Shown one piece after another: positions 10,856 to 22,258 of a stretch of 64,000 nucleotides of DNA. Each line of letters starts with the position of its first letter. Position 1 is the first letter of the stretch. This DNA comes from Kitasatospora cineracea (GTDB lineage: Bacteria; Actinomycetota; Actinomycetes; Streptomycetales; Streptomycetaceae), in contig NZ_RJVJ01000001.1 in assembly GCF_003751605.1 (NCBI RefSeq), positions 3,968,001 through 4,032,000 of the forward strand. Reading direction: 5' to 3'. A model generated the notes under the pieces. That model did no database searches. It was not told where the DNA came from and worked only from the letters and a program-made list of their open reading frames with translations. Both the position numbers and the translations under genes were made by a program.

Positions 10856-11533
10856 ATGAGCGGCACCGGCGACGAGACGCGTTCCGGAGCGCTGTGCGCG
10901 GTGCACCTGCCGCGGGCCGGCCGTGCTCTGATCGGACGGCCCTGGCGGCCGGAGCCCGAGGCCGAGGAACTGCCGAGGCTCGGCCGCTTCCCGGCCGTCC
11001 AGCCTGGGCAGCCCGCGATCGAGCGGCTCGCCCCGACCTCCGCGCTGGTCGGCTACCGCGGCCCGACGGCCTGCGCCGCCGCCGGCATCACCTACCGGCA
11101 GCTCGACTACTGGGCGCGCACCGGGCTGCTGGAGCCCTCGGTGCGCTCGGCGTACCCGGCGGGCGCGCAGCGGCTGTACAGCTTCCGGGACATTCTGCTG
11201 CTGAAAATCGTCAAGCGGCTGCTGGACGCCGGCGTGTCGCTGCAGAACATCCGGGTGGCCGTCACCCACCTGCAGTCCGCCGACCAGGCCGGACTGACCG
11301 GGCTGACCCTGATGTGCGACGGTGCGACGGTCTACGAGTGCACCTCGCCGCAGCAGGTGGTCGACCTGCTCAACGGCGGCCAGGGCGTGTTCGGCATCGC
11401 GGTCGGCGCGGTCTGGCAGGAGCTGGAGGCCACTCTGGGGCGGCTGCACGGCGAGCGCACCGACACCGGCGAGACGCTGGTGGGCAACGACCCGGGCGAC
11501 GAGCTGGCGCAGCGCCGCAACCGCGCGGGCTGA
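10856..11533 (+). CDS. MerR family transcriptional regulator (Rv1830/McdR position)
   Basis: 225 aa. A poorly conserved N-terminal 65 residues precede a MerR helix-turn-helix at about 66-135 (TACAAAGITYRQLDYWARTG, wing GAQRLYSF). A compact C-terminal domain containing QQVVDLLNGGQGVFGIAVG follows. It is not a close copy of FtsR. Mycobacteria carry a comparable MerR regulator (Rv1830, McdR), linked to cell division control, in the same gene order. ATG at 10856 is chosen because GGACGGAGG lies 6 nt upstream; TTG at 10850 would overlap that site. Confidence 0.85.
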   Translation: MSGTGDETRSGALCAVHLPRAGRALIGRPWRPEPEAEELPRLGRFPAVQPGQPAIERLAPTSALVGYRGPTACAAAGITYRQLDYWARTGLLEPSVRSAYPAGAQRLYSFRDILLLKIVKRLLDAGVSLQNIRVAVTHLQSADQAGLTGLTLMCDGATVYECTSPQQVVDLLNGGQGVFGIAVGAVWQELEATLGRLHGERTDTGETLVGNDPGDELAQRRNRAG

Positions 11534-11588
11534 CCTGTCGGACCCCGGTCGGGGAACCGGCGGGCCGGTCCCGCTCGTCCTCGTCCGT

Positions 11589-12311
11589 GTGTCGACGATC
11601 TTGAGGTGCGCGGGGCGGCGGACGCGGGCGGCGTGGCGCGCGGTGCGTCCGGTCGGCCGGCGGCGGCAGCGCCGCTGGTTCCAGGCGGTGGTGCTGTGCT
11701 CCGCGCTGGGGCTGGCGCCGAGCGCCTGGCTGTACCTGACCCAGTCCGCGAAGGTCGGTACGGTGGCGAGCGCGCCGGACGCCCCCGTCGCGGTGGTGTT
11801 CGGCGCCGGGCTGATGGACGGCCGGCCCTCCCCGTACCTGGCGCACCGGCTGGACGCGGCGCTGGAGCTGTACCGGGCGCACAAGGTCCGGGCGATCCTG
11901 GTGACCGGCGACAACGGCACCGTCCGGTACGACGAGACCGACGCGATGCGCGGCTACCTGATCGACCGCGGGGTGCCCGGGGTGCGGGTGGTCGGCGACT
12001 ACGCGGGCTTCGACACCTGGGACTCCTGCGCCCGGGCGCACCGGATCTTCGGCGTCGACCGGGCGGTGCTGGTCAGCCAGACCTTCCACGTCCGGCGGGC
12101 GCTGGCGCTGTGCCGGGCGGCCGGGATCGACGCGTACGCGGTCGGGGTCGAGGAGTGGCACGACACCACCTGGAAGTACGGCGGGCTGCGGGAGATCGGC
12201 AGTGCGGCGAAGGCGGCGGCGAGCGTGCTGCTGCGGCCGGACCCGACGCTGCTCGGGCCGCGCGAGGACGGGGTGGCCCGGGCGCTCGCGGACGCGGACG
12301 CGAACGGGTAG
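11589..12311 (+). CDS. YdcF/SanA-type DUF218 membrane protein
   Basis: About 240 aa. A short basic N-terminus precedes one membrane helix (VVLCSALGLAPSAWLYL), then a DUF218 domain with VVFGAGLMDGRPSPYL, LVTGDNGTVRYDETDAM and VSQTFHVRRALALC. The family includes SanA (vancomycin exclusion) and ElyC (envelope maintenance) of enterobacteria, so an envelope role is likely but not shown. GTG at 11589 is the start used; GTG at 11643 is another in-frame choice just before the membrane helix. It lies 55 nt after the MerR gene. Confidence 0.8.
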   Translation: MSTILRCAGRRTRAAWRAVRPVGRRRQRRWFQAVVLCSALGLAPSAWLYLTQSAKVGTVASAPDAPVAVVFGAGLMDGRPSPYLAHRLDAALELYRAHKVRAILVTGDNGTVRYDETDAMRGYLIDRGVPGVRVVGDYAGFDTWDSCARAHRIFGVDRAVLVSQTFHVRRALALCRAAGIDAYAVGVEEWHDTTWKYGGLREIGSAAKAAASVLLRPDPTLLGPREDGVARALADADANG

Positions 12312-12349
12312 TCCGCGGGAATGTCAGTGCGGCACGGGATGATCGAGCG

Positions 12350-13723
12350 GTGCGGGCCGTGCCGAGCATCATCCACCTCGACATGGACGCCTTCTTCGCG
12401 GCGGTGGAGCAGGCGTCCAAGCCGAGCCTGCGCGGGAAGCCCGTCATCGTCGGCGGCCTGGGCGGGCGCGGCGTGGTCTCCACCGCCTCCTACGAGGCCC
12501 GCAAGTTCGGCGTGCACTCGGCGATGCCGATGGCGCAGGCCCGCCGGCTCTGCCCGAACGCGGCGTTCCTGACCGGCCGGTTCGACGCGTACCGGGCCAA
12601 CAGCGAGATCGTGATGGGGCTGCTGCGGGAGCGCTCCCCGCTGGTCGAGCCGCTCAGCCTGGACGAGGCGTTCGTCGACCTGGAGGCCGGGCCGTACGGG
12701 CCCGCGCTGGCCGGCGCGACGACGCCCGCGGAAGGCGCGCAGCTGGTGCTCGCGCTGGCCGAGGACCTGCGGGCCGACATCGTGCAGCACACCGGGCTGA
12801 CCGCGTCGGTCGGCGTCGCCGGGTCCAAGCTGATGGCGAAGATCGCCTCCGAGCGGGCCAAGCCGGACGGGCTGGTGCTGATCGAGCCCGGCTCCGAGCG
12901 GTCGGTGCTGGCCCCGATGCCGGTGCGGGCGTTGCCCGGGATCGGCCCCGCCACCGAACAGGCGCTGCGCCGGGCCGGGTTGACCACGGTGGCGGACTTG
13001 GCGGAGGCCGGGTTCGCGGAGCTGGTCGGGCTGCTCGGGAAAGCGCACGGCGCGGGCGTGTTCCAGATGGCGATCGGCTGGGACGAGCGGCCGGTGGTGC
13101 CGGACCGGGACGCCAAGTCGGTCTCGGTGGAGGACACCTTCGAGGTCGACCTCGCCGACCGGGACCGCATCCTGCGCGAGATCGAGCAGCTCGCCGTGCG
13201 GTGCGTGCGCCGCCTGCGGGCGGCCGGGCGCTCCGGGCGGACGGTGGTGCTGAAGGTCCGCCGCTTCGACTTCTCGACGCTGACCCGCTCCGAGACGCTG
13301 CGCGGGCCGACGGACGACGAGGGGGTGATCACCGCGACGGCGCGTCGGCTGGCGATGCAGGTCGACGTCACCGGCGGGGTGCGGCTGCTGGGCGTGGGGG
13401 TGGCCCAGCTCGCGGACTACACCCAGGAGGACCTGTTCGCCCAACTGGAGCGGGAGGAACGGGAGTCGGGGGCGGCCGCGGTGGCCGAGGAGGCGCTGGC
13501 GGAGGCGGTTCCGGCCGAGCCGGCGGCCCGCCGGTGGTGGCCCGGGCAGGACGTGACGCACCGCGAGTTCGGGCCCGGCTGGGTGCAGGGCAGCGGGGTC
13601 GGGCGGGTGACGGTGCGGTTCGAGACGCCGTACTCGGGGGTGGGGCGGGTGCGGACGTTCGCGGTGGGGGACGAGGAGCTGGAGGCCTCGGGAGCGCTCC
13701 CGCTCAGGCTGCCGGCGGGGTAG
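12350..13723 (+). CDS. dinB: DNA polymerase IV (Y family)
   Basis: 457 aa translesion polymerase. The catalytic acidic residues are in the HLDMDAFFAAVE motif (D11) and SLDEAFVD motif (D105, E106). Thumb, helix-hairpin-helix (LPGIGPATEQALRRAGLTT) and little-finger regions follow. A C-terminal extension rich in W and G (about 395-457, with WWPGQDVTHREFGPGWVQG) is typical of actinobacterial DinB and takes the place of a clamp-binding tail. GTG at 12350 or 12359 could start translation; neither has a strong ribosome binding site. Confidence 0.9.
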   Translation: MRAVPSIIHLDMDAFFAAVEQASKPSLRGKPVIVGGLGGRGVVSTASYEARKFGVHSAMPMAQARRLCPNAAFLTGRFDAYRANSEIVMGLLRERSPLVEPLSLDEAFVDLEAGPYGPALAGATTPAEGAQLVLALAEDLRADIVQHTGLTASVGVAGSKLMAKIASERAKPDGLVLIEPGSERSVLAPMPVRALPGIGPATEQALRRAGLTTVADLAEAGFAELVGLLGKAHGAGVFQMAIGWDERPVVPDRDAKSVSVEDTFEVDLADRDRILREIEQLAVRCVRRLRAAGRSGRTVVLKVRRFDFSTLTRSETLRGPTDDEGVITATARRLAMQVDVTGGVRLLGVGVAQLADYTQEDLFAQLEREERESGAAAVAEEALAEAVPAEPAARRWWPGQDVTHREFGPGWVQGSGVGRVTVRFETPYSGVGRVRTFAVGDEELEASGALPLRLPAG

Positions 13724-13764
13724 CGGCGAGGGCGCGCGCAGCGTCGGGGAGGGGGTGGGAAAAG

Positions 13765-13807
13765 GGAAGGACCCCCGCGCCGATGCCCTTGGCGCGGGGG
13801 TCCTTCC
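13765..13807. terminator. bidirectional terminator between dinB and the MFS gene
   Basis: A 17-bp perfect stem, GGAAGGACCCCCGCGCC and its complement around a 9-nt loop, separates two convergent genes. It is A-rich before and T-containing after, so it can work in both directions. Confidence 0.8.
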
Positions 13808-13845
13808 GTTGCTCGCGCGTGTCCAGGACGCGAGGGGACGCCTGG

Positions 13846-15321
13846 TCAGGCGTCGGTCTTGGCGAGGGCCGGGGCGGCCTGCTCGGCGGGGGCGGGGGCG
13901 GCCTTGACGGCGCGGATGGCGAAGGGGACGGCGGCGGCGATCAGGCACATCACGCCGGCCACCCAGAAGGCGTTCTGGTAGGCGCTCTCGGTGGGGAGCT
14001 GCACCGGCAGCGGAATCGGGAGCTTGAGGGTGTCGCCGGTGAGGATCGCGCTCATCACGGCGGTGCCGATCGCGCCGCCGACGGTGCGCAGGACGGCGTT
14101 CATGCCGTTGGCGATGCCGGACTGCTCGGCGGGGACGGCGCCGTTGATGTAGGCGGGCATCGCGGCGTAGGCGAGGCCGACGCCGAGGCCGAAGACCGCG
14201 GAGGAGAAGTAGAGGTCGAACTCGGCGCCGTGGCGCAGCGCCAGGTAGGCCATCGAGACGGCGCCGAGGAAGCCGCCGAGGACCAGCGGGAGACGGGGGC
14301 CGCGGCGGGCGATCAGCAGGGCGCCGAGCGGGGCGGCGACCATCGAGCCGATCGCGGAGGGCAGCAGCATGATGCCGGCGTGCAGGACGGTGGCGGTGAA
14401 GCCGTAGTGGGCGAGCTTCTCCGGGGTCTGCGCGAAGTTGCTGATCACCATGAACGAGCCGTACATGCCGAAGCCGATCAGCAGGCCGGAGAGGTTGGTG
14501 AAGGCGACGGCGGGGCGGGCCATCATCGACAGGTCGACCAGCGGGTGGGCGACCTTGGACTCGACCAGGATCCAGAGCAGGGCGACCACGGCGGCGACGG
14601 CGAACAGGCCCAGGGTGCGGGTGGACGTCCAGCCCCAGTGGTTGCCCTGGCTGACGGCGATCAGCAGGGCGGAGAGCCAGCCGGCCAGGGTGAGCGCGCC
14701 GAGCGGGTCGGCGCCGCCCTCCTTGTCGGTGACCGGGTCGGCGGGCACCCGCAGGACCACCAGCAGGACCGCGATCAGGCCGAAGACCAGGCCCATCCAG
14801 AAGATCGACTTGTAGCTCCAGTGCTCCAGCAGCAGGCCGGTGGCGACCAGGCCGAGGCCGGAGCCGACGCCCATCGAGGCGGAGATCGCGGCGACGCCGC
14901 CGGTGACCTTGTGCCGGGGCAGCTCGTCGCGGACGATGCTGATCGCCAGCGGCAGCACGCCGCCGCCCGCGCCCTGCAGCACCCGGGCCACCACCAGCCA
15001 GGTGAAGGAGTGGGTGGCCACCGCGAGGCCGGAGCCGAGCACCAGGCCGGCCAGCGAGACCAGCAGCATGGGCTTGCGCCCGCGCAGGTCGCCGAAGCGG
15101 CCCAGCAGCGGGGTGAGGACCGCGGCGGAGAGCAGGTTGGCGGTCATCAGCCAGGTGACGCTGGAGCCCGAGACGTTCAGCTCGCGGGCCAGGCCCGGCA
15201 GGATCGGGACGACCGCGGTCTGCACCACGCTGAACGCCAGCATGGCGAGGATCAGGGCGGGCAGGACCCGGGCGCTGGTGGGCTTGGCGGCCGTGGGGGT
15301 GGGCTGTGGTGCCTCACTCAC
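13846..15321 (-). CDS. MFS drug-resistance transporter (DHA2-like, 14 TM)
   Basis: 491 aa with about 14 hydrophobic helices. The MFS motif A, GRFGDLRGRKPMLL, lies in the loop after helix 2, and motif C-like glycine-rich sequence (GGVAAISASMGVGSGLGL) is in helix 5, typical of proton-driven drug exporters. No signal peptide. GTG at 15321 follows GGAGGAG. The gene is monocistronic and convergent with dinB. The substrate cannot be read from the sequence. Confidence 0.87.
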   Translation of the reverse strand: MSEAPQPTPTAAKPTSARVLPALILAMLAFSVVQTAVVPILPGLARELNVSGSSVTWLMTANLLSAAVLTPLLGRFGDLRGRKPMLLVSLAGLVLGSGLAVATHSFTWLVVARVLQGAGGGVLPLAISIVRDELPRHKVTGGVAAISASMGVGSGLGLVATGLLLEHWSYKSIFWMGLVFGLIAVLLVVLRVPADPVTDKEGGADPLGALTLAGWLSALLIAVSQGNHWGWTSTRTLGLFAVAAVVALLWILVESKVAHPLVDLSMMARPAVAFTNLSGLLIGFGMYGSFMVISNFAQTPEKLAHYGFTATVLHAGIMLLPSAIGSMVAAPLGALLIARRGPRLPLVLGGFLGAVSMAYLALRHGAEFDLYFSSAVFGLGVGLAYAAMPAYINGAVPAEQSGIANGMNAVLRTVGGAIGTAVMSAILTGDTLKLPIPLPVQLPTESAYQNAFWVAGVMCLIAAAVPFAIRAVKAAPAPAEQAAPALAKTDA

Positions 15322-15435
15322 GGGGACTCCTCCGACGGTTGCTTCAGACAGGCGATAGTGCATGAACTGAAATAACTCTGTCGGGAGATGCTTCACTCTG
15401 TCAAATATCGATTGGTGAAGCTTTGGCAAAGCGGC
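15322..15435. other. upstream region of the MFS gene, AT-rich island
   Basis: This stretch is AT-rich for the genome (around CTGAAATAACTCTGT and CACTCTGTCAAATATCGATT), which fits a promoter and regulator-binding region for the exporter. No regulator gene is adjacent, and no clear palindrome was identified. Confidence 0.35.
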
Positions 15436-15465
15436 GGCCCCGGCCCGCCGAAGCGGGCCGGGGCC
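15436..15465. terminator. terminator of the PRC-barrel/DUF2382 gene
   Basis: A 13-bp perfect stem, GGCCCCGGCCCGC with a CGAA tetraloop, lies 17 nt after the stop codon of the minus-strand gene. Confidence 0.7.
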
Positions 15466-15482
15466 GGGCAGTTGGCGGACCG

Positions 15483-16613
15483 TCAGGAGCGCAGCGGCTC
15501 CGGCCGGGCGTGCTCCGAGCTGCCGTTCGCGGCCGACGCCTGGGGCCTGCCCGCGGTCGGCGACTGCGGCTGCGCATTCCACGGCTGGCGCTGCTGCGGC
15601 GCCTCGCCGTCCCCGCCGGCGGCCGCGTCGTGCACCTCCACCTGCTCGCGGCGCAGCTCCTCGCGGACCACCTCCTCCTCGGTGTACCGCTCGACCACCA
15701 GCCGCACCCGCTCGATCGGCGCCAGGTACTTGCGCACCACCGGGCGCTCCTCGCGCAGCGTGACCTCCTCGACCGCCTCGGCGATCTCCTGCTCGCTCAG
15801 CGCCGCCCGCTCCGCGTCCGACACCGGGATCCGCTCCACCCGCACCCGCTCGCGCACCACCGGCACCCGGCGCTCCACCTGCTCGGTGGTCACGTACTTG
15901 CGCAGCCGGGTGGTGCCCACCACGTGCCACTCGGTGCTGACGTCGATGCGCTCCTCGCGGCAGGTGATCTCCACCGGCGCGGTCGGCTCCACCGGGGCCG
16001 GCTGCGACTGCGACTGCGAGTGAGGCTGGGGCTGCGCCTGCTGTGCCTGCTGCGTCTGCTGTGTCTGCTGGGGCTTGGCCGCGGTGAAGGCGGCCGGTGT
16101 GGCGGCAGCGGCGGTCGGGGCCGGGGCCGGGGCCGGGGAGGGGGAGGAGGCGACGGTGCCGAAGTCGCGGTCCGGAGCGGCTGCGGCGGGCGCCGACGCG
16201 GGCTCCTGGCGCGGATGCTCCTTCGCGGCCGCCGCCGTCCCCGCCGTCCCGGCCGCCGCCGCTGCCGCGGGCTTCGCCGCCGGACCCGAACCGGCGTCGG
16301 CGCCGGTGTCCAGCCCGTAGTAGCGGTACAGCTGCAGCTCCTGGGCCGGCGAGAGGTGCTGGCCCACGCCGAAGTCCGGCGACTCCTTGATCAGCGACTT
16401 GTCGTACGGGACGCGCAGCTCGTCGCCCGAGAACTCGCTGGTGGTCAGCGGGACGAAGGCGTCCCGGCCGAAGATCCCGGTGCGGACGGCCGCCCACTCC
16501 GGTTCTCCGGTGGCGTCGTCCAGGTACACCTCGTCGACCGTGCCGATCTTGTCACCGTTCCGGTCGACCGCCTTGTGTCCGATCAGGTCGCGCGGATCGA
16601 TATCGGTCTGCAC
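15483..16613 (-). CDS. PRC-barrel and DUF2382 (YsnF/AvaK) domain protein
   Basis: 376 aa. The N-terminal PRC-barrel (about 5-80, DLIGHKAVDRNGDKIGTVDE) is followed by a 110-residue Ala/Pro/Gln/Ser linker containing QQTQQTQQAQQAQPQP. A DUF2382 domain follows at about 215-335, with charged repeats of the RRVPVVRERVRVERIPV type. Proteins of this layout are common stress-related proteins in actinobacteria; no enzymatic function is known. GTG at 16613 follows GGAGG. The gene has its own terminator. Confidence 0.85.
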   Translation of the reverse strand: MQTDIDPRDLIGHKAVDRNGDKIGTVDEVYLDDATGEPEWAAVRTGIFGRDAFVPLTTSEFSGDELRVPYDKSLIKESPDFGVGQHLSPAQELQLYRYYGLDTGADAGSGPAAKPAAAAAAGTAGTAAAAKEHPRQEPASAPAAAAPDRDFGTVASSPSPAPAPAPTAAAATPAAFTAAKPQQTQQTQQAQQAQPQPHSQSQSQPAPVEPTAPVEITCREERIDVSTEWHVVGTTRLRKYVTTEQVERRVPVVRERVRVERIPVSDAERAALSEQEIAEAVEEVTLREERPVVRKYLAPIERVRLVVERYTEEEVVREELRREQVEVHDAAAGGDGEAPQQRQPWNAQPQSPTAGRPQASAANGSSEHARPEPLRS

Positions 16614-16781
16614 GCTGTCCTCCAGTCCTGCCGCTCCTCAGGGATGTCCGGGAGGCGGCCGGAGGAGCGTGCCGGGCCGCCACTCCACACCAAACGGCAC
16701 GTAACGGACGGCGGCACTCCGGACACCGCCGTCCGGGGCAGATCACAGGGCCGCACCGGTGATCCGGGAGGTCCGCGCTGG

Positions 16782-16787
16782 TAACCT
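16782..16787 (+). promoter_or_regulatory. candidate -10 element for the gcvP transcript
   Basis: TAACCT lies just ahead of the riboswitch and predicts a transcription start near 16794. No convincing -35 is visible. Confidence 0.4.
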
Positions 16788-16799
16788 CGGAGGCGACCG

Positions 16800-17040
16800 C
16801 CGAGCCCGCTCGGGAGAGTCCCGAACCGGCCCGAACAGGCCGGACGCGGGACGCCGAAGGAGCAACCCCTCCCCGGAATCTCTCAGGCATCCGTACCGAA
16901 CGGGACAGGTCACTCTGGAAAGCAGGGCAGGACCGTCGGCACCGGAGCCGACCGGCCCCCGCCCTCGCCGACGGTGCAAGCCGGACGGGCCCCGGCCCGG
17001 TCGTGCGAAGCTCTCAGGTACCGATGACAGAGGGGGAGGC
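16800..17040 (+). promoter_or_regulatory. tandem glycine riboswitch upstream of gcvP
   Basis: Two aptamers in series can be recognised. The first holds CGGGAGAGTCCCG at 16811 and the conserved CGCCGAAGGAGCAA ... CTCTCAGGCA ... CACTCTGGAA elements to about 16920. The second runs from about 16925, with GACGGTGCAAGCC and GTGCGAAGCTCTCAGGTACCGATGACAGAGGGGGAG-like elements (16970-17040). Glycine binding to this family controls glycine-cleavage genes; the position 86 nt before gcvP fits activation of gcvP by glycine. The second aptamer departs more from consensus than the first. Confidence 0.85.
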
Positions 17041-17125
17041 TGACGGGTTCGTACGCCCAGGCGCTCCCACGGCCGCCGACCGCGTGCGTACCACCGCCGG
17101 TCCGCGACCAGGAGGCCCGACCCCC

Positions 17126-19996
<2,871 letters not shown>

Positions 19997-19998
19997 CT

Positions 19999-20238
19999 GA
20001 CGGCGGAAGCCGCCCGCTGGGGGAGTTCTCTCGGTTGGGCGGCTTCTTGCGTGTGGCCTTCCGCTGCGCGCAGTTCCCCGTGCCCCTGGCGGGGCGGGGG
20101 AGGGGAGACGCCTTCGGCGGGGAGAGGGGGGAGGGGGAAAGACGGAAGCCGCCCGCCGGGGGAGTTCTCTCGGTCGGGCGGCTTCTGCGTGTGGCCTTCC
20201 GCTGCGCGCAGTTCCCGGCGCCCCTGGCGGGGCGGGGG
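19999..20238. repeat. two direct copies of a ~100-bp intergenic element with hairpins
   Basis: Copy 1 is 19999-20100 and copy 2 is 20141-20238, separated by 40 bp. Each has a hairpin built from GAAGCCGCCC and GGGCGGCTTC (20006-20046 and 20145-20185), then GTGTGGCCTTCCGCTGCGCG, CAGTTCCC and CCCTGGCGGGGCGGGGG. The GCGCAGTTCCCCGCGCCCC-like part resembles a short sequence scattered widely in Streptomyces intergenic DNA (known from memory). The hairpins can act as terminators between the convergent gcvP and DUF1844 genes. Confidence 0.8.
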
Positions 20239-20251
20239 AAAAGGGGGCGGG

Positions 20252-20632
20252 TCAGGAGTAGACGGGGCCGGTGAACTTCTCGCCGGGGCCGGAGCCGGGG
20301 GCGTCGGGGACGAGGGAGGCCTCGCGGAAGGCGAGCTGGAGGGAGCGGAGGCCGTCGCGGAGGGGGGCGGCGTGGAAGTTGGAGATCTCGGGGGCTCCGG
20401 CGGTGACCAGGCCGGCCAGGGCGGTGATGAGCTTGCGGGCCTCGTCGAGGTCCTTGTCGGCCTCGCCGCCCTCGGCGAGGCCGCACTTGACGGCGGCGGC
20501 GCTCATCAGGTGGACGGCGACGGTGGTGATCACCTCGACGGCGGGGACCTCGGCGATGTCGCGGGTCAGGTCGTCGAAGCCGAGGGCCTGGTCGGACTCG
20601 GACTCGTGCGCGTGGTCGGGCTGGCTGGTCAA
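20252..20632 (-). CDS. DUF1844 family protein
   Basis: 126 aa, soluble and acidic. The conserved part contains VEVITTVAVHLMSAAAVKCG and EARKLITALAGLV, as in DUF1844 proteins, which are often encoded next to infC in actinobacteria. Function is unknown. The only in-frame start codon before the conserved region is TTG at 20632, with CGGAG upstream. It is transcribed away from infC, so the two genes share the upstream region. Confidence 0.78.
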   Translation of the reverse strand: MTSQPDHAHESESDQALGFDDLTRDIAEVPAVEVITTVAVHLMSAAAVKCGLAEGGEADKDLDEARKLITALAGLVTAGAPEISNFHAAPLRDGLRSLQLAFREASLVPDAPGSGPGEKFTGPVYS

Positions 20633-20731
20633 GGTGTCACTCCGGGGGTGCTGGTGCGAAAGCGCAGTACGGAAGGAGCGTACAAGGCGGGTGGGAGGGG
20701 GTCGGAATACCGGTCGGGCCCGGAACGCTGG

Positions 20732-20737
20732 TATGAT
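20732..20737 (+). promoter_or_regulatory. extended -10 promoter of the infC operon
   Basis: TATGAT preceded by TGG forms an extended -10 (TGn-TATGAT). A -35 match is lacking, as is common with extended -10 promoters. Predicted start is near 20744. Confidence 0.65.
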
Positions 20738-20743
20738 TCGAGA

Positions 20744-21096
20744 CTGACCGGCCAGGCGACCCTTCGGGGTGCCCGGCCAGCAAGTGGAGGCTCCACTCCA
20801 GGAGGCCCGAGAGGGCAACCGCGACAGTCTCCCACCTGATCGGCCGAAGGGCCGACGGGTCCGGTCCGTGGCGAGCGCCGCAAGGATTGTTCGCTGCCAG
20901 TGGTGTCCGCCAGGACATCCCGGAACGTGTGGAGCCCCGCCTGTACCGTGCGGGGCTTTTTTCGTGCGTTCGGTGCTCCTGCCAGGCGGCAGGGCGGCAG
21001 CGGAGCATGAATGAAGCCCCGCCCAGTGGTCGAAAACCACTACGTGCGACCGCCGCCCGACGGCCGCATCGGAAAAGGTGCAACCGAGGAGGCCCC
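20744..21096 (+). promoter_or_regulatory. structured infC-rpmI-rplT leader with intrinsic attenuator
   Basis: A leader of about 350 nt. It holds an imperfect stem at 20750-20778 capped by TTCG, a GTGGAG/CTCCAC hairpin at 20784-20796, a TGTCC/GGACA hairpin at 20904-20917, and a textbook terminator at 20933-20962: AGCCCCGC, 9-nt loop, GCGGGGCT, then six T. The terminator lies about 135 nt before the coding region, so most transcripts could stop early unless it is prevented. Ribosomal-protein operons of this kind are autoregulated in other bacteria; the signal here is not known. Confidence 0.7.
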
Positions 21097-21825
21097 ATCA
21101 GCACCGAGCCCCGCATCAACGACCGGATTCGCGTCCCCGAGGTGCGACTCGTCGGTCCCAGCGGCGAGCAGGTCGGCATCGTCCCGCTCGCGAAGGCGCT
21201 GGAGCTTGCCCAGGAGTACGACCTGGACCTGGTCGAGGTCGCCGCCACGGCGCGCCCGCCGGTGTGCAAGCTCATGGACTACGGCAAGTTCAAGTACGAG
21301 TCGGCCATGAAGGCCCGTGAGGCGCGCAAGAACCAGGCGCACACGGTCATCAAGGAGATGAAGCTCCGGCCGAAGATCGACCCGCACGACTACGACACCA
21401 AGAAGGGTCACGTCGTCCGGTTCCTCAAGCAGGGCGACAAGGTCAAGATCACGATCATGTTCCGCGGTCGTGAGCAGTCCCGCCCCGAGCTGGGCTTCCG
21501 ACTGCTGCAGCGGCTCGCGGACGACGTCCAGGACCTGGGCTTCGTGGAGTCCGCTCCGAAGCAGGACGGCCGAAACATGATCATGGTTCTCGGCCCGCAC
21601 AAGAAGAAGACCGAGGCCATGGCCGAGGCCCGCGCCGCCGCTGACGCCCGCAAGGCGGAGCGGCTGGGTCGCGGACCGGCCGCGGACCAGGCGGACGACG
21701 TCGAGGACGAGGTCGAGGTGGCGGAGGTCGAGGAGACCGAGGCTGCCGAGACCGCCGACCCCGCGGACGACGCCGCCGAGGCCGCCGAGGTCGAGCAGCC
21801 CGCCGAGGCTGCCCAGGACGCCTGA
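21097..21825 (+). CDS. infC: translation initiation factor IF-3
   Basis: 242 aa. The N-domain ([20 protein letters not shown]), linker and C-domain ([30 protein letters not shown]) are intact. A 65-residue acidic tail rich in E, D and A, common in streptomycetes, follows. No ATG, GTG or TTG start codon is in frame near the conserved N-terminus; the best start is ATC at 21097, 4 nt after GAGGAGG. infC of E. coli starts with the rare AUU, which IF-3 itself discriminates against, giving autoregulation; the same logic may apply here. Confidence 0.93.
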   Translation: MSTEPRINDRIRVPEVRLVGPSGEQVGIVPLAKALELAQEYDLDLVEVAATARPPVCKLMDYGKFKYESAMKAREARKNQAHTVIKEMKLRPKIDPHDYDTKKGHVVRFLKQGDKVKITIMFRGREQSRPELGFRLLQRLADDVQDLGFVESAPKQDGRNMIMVLGPHKKKTEAMAEARAAADARKAERLGRGPAADQADDVEDEVEVAEVEETEAAETADPADDAAEAAEVEQPAEAAQDA

Positions 21826-21959
21826 GCCTTCGGGCTCGGGCGGCCGGGGAGCCGAGGCACCCGGTTCCGGGGCGTCCCGCCCTGGAGACGAGATCCATCC
21901 AGTTCCGGCCCGCACCGTACGGTGCGGGCCGGAACGGACCGACGAGGAGATACGGCGAC

Positions 21960-22154
21960 ATGCCGAAGCAGAAGACGCACAGCGGCGCCAGCAAGCGCTT
22001 CAAGATCACTGGCTCCGGGAAGGTGCTGCGCGAGCGTGCCGGCCGTCGCCACCTGCTCGAGCACAAGCCCTCGACGCTGACCCGCAAGCTGGCCGGCACC
22101 GTTGAGCTGGCCCCGGGCGACGCGAAGAAGATCAAGAAGCTTCTCGGCAAGTGA
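21960..22154 (+). CDS. rpmI: 50S ribosomal protein L35
   Basis: 64 aa, very basic, with the family start [15 protein letters not shown] and the internal [10 protein letters not shown] motif. ATG at 21960 is preceded by GAGGAGAT. It lies between infC and rplT in the standard order. Confidence 0.97.
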   Translation: MPKQKTHSGASKRFKITGSGKVLRERAGRRHLLEHKPSTLTRKLAGTVELAPGDAKKIKKLLGK

Positions 22155-22258
22155 TCGCCCGCCCGCGACCGGGTCGCGGGCACCAGCTGATCCTTCCCGA
22201 CCGAATCGAATAACGGACCGCCGGCACGATCCGAGGTCCGGAACCAAGGAGTAATGAA

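Noticed and set aside
13201..15375. Long plus-strand open frame running from dinB across the MFS gene
   Set aside because: Crosses a strong bidirectional terminator and reads opposite to the MFS gene. The translation is low-complexity G/D/A/Q.
19997..20251. Small protein gene in the repeat region after gcvP
   Set aside because: Open frames there are generated by the direct repeats and have no conserved features.
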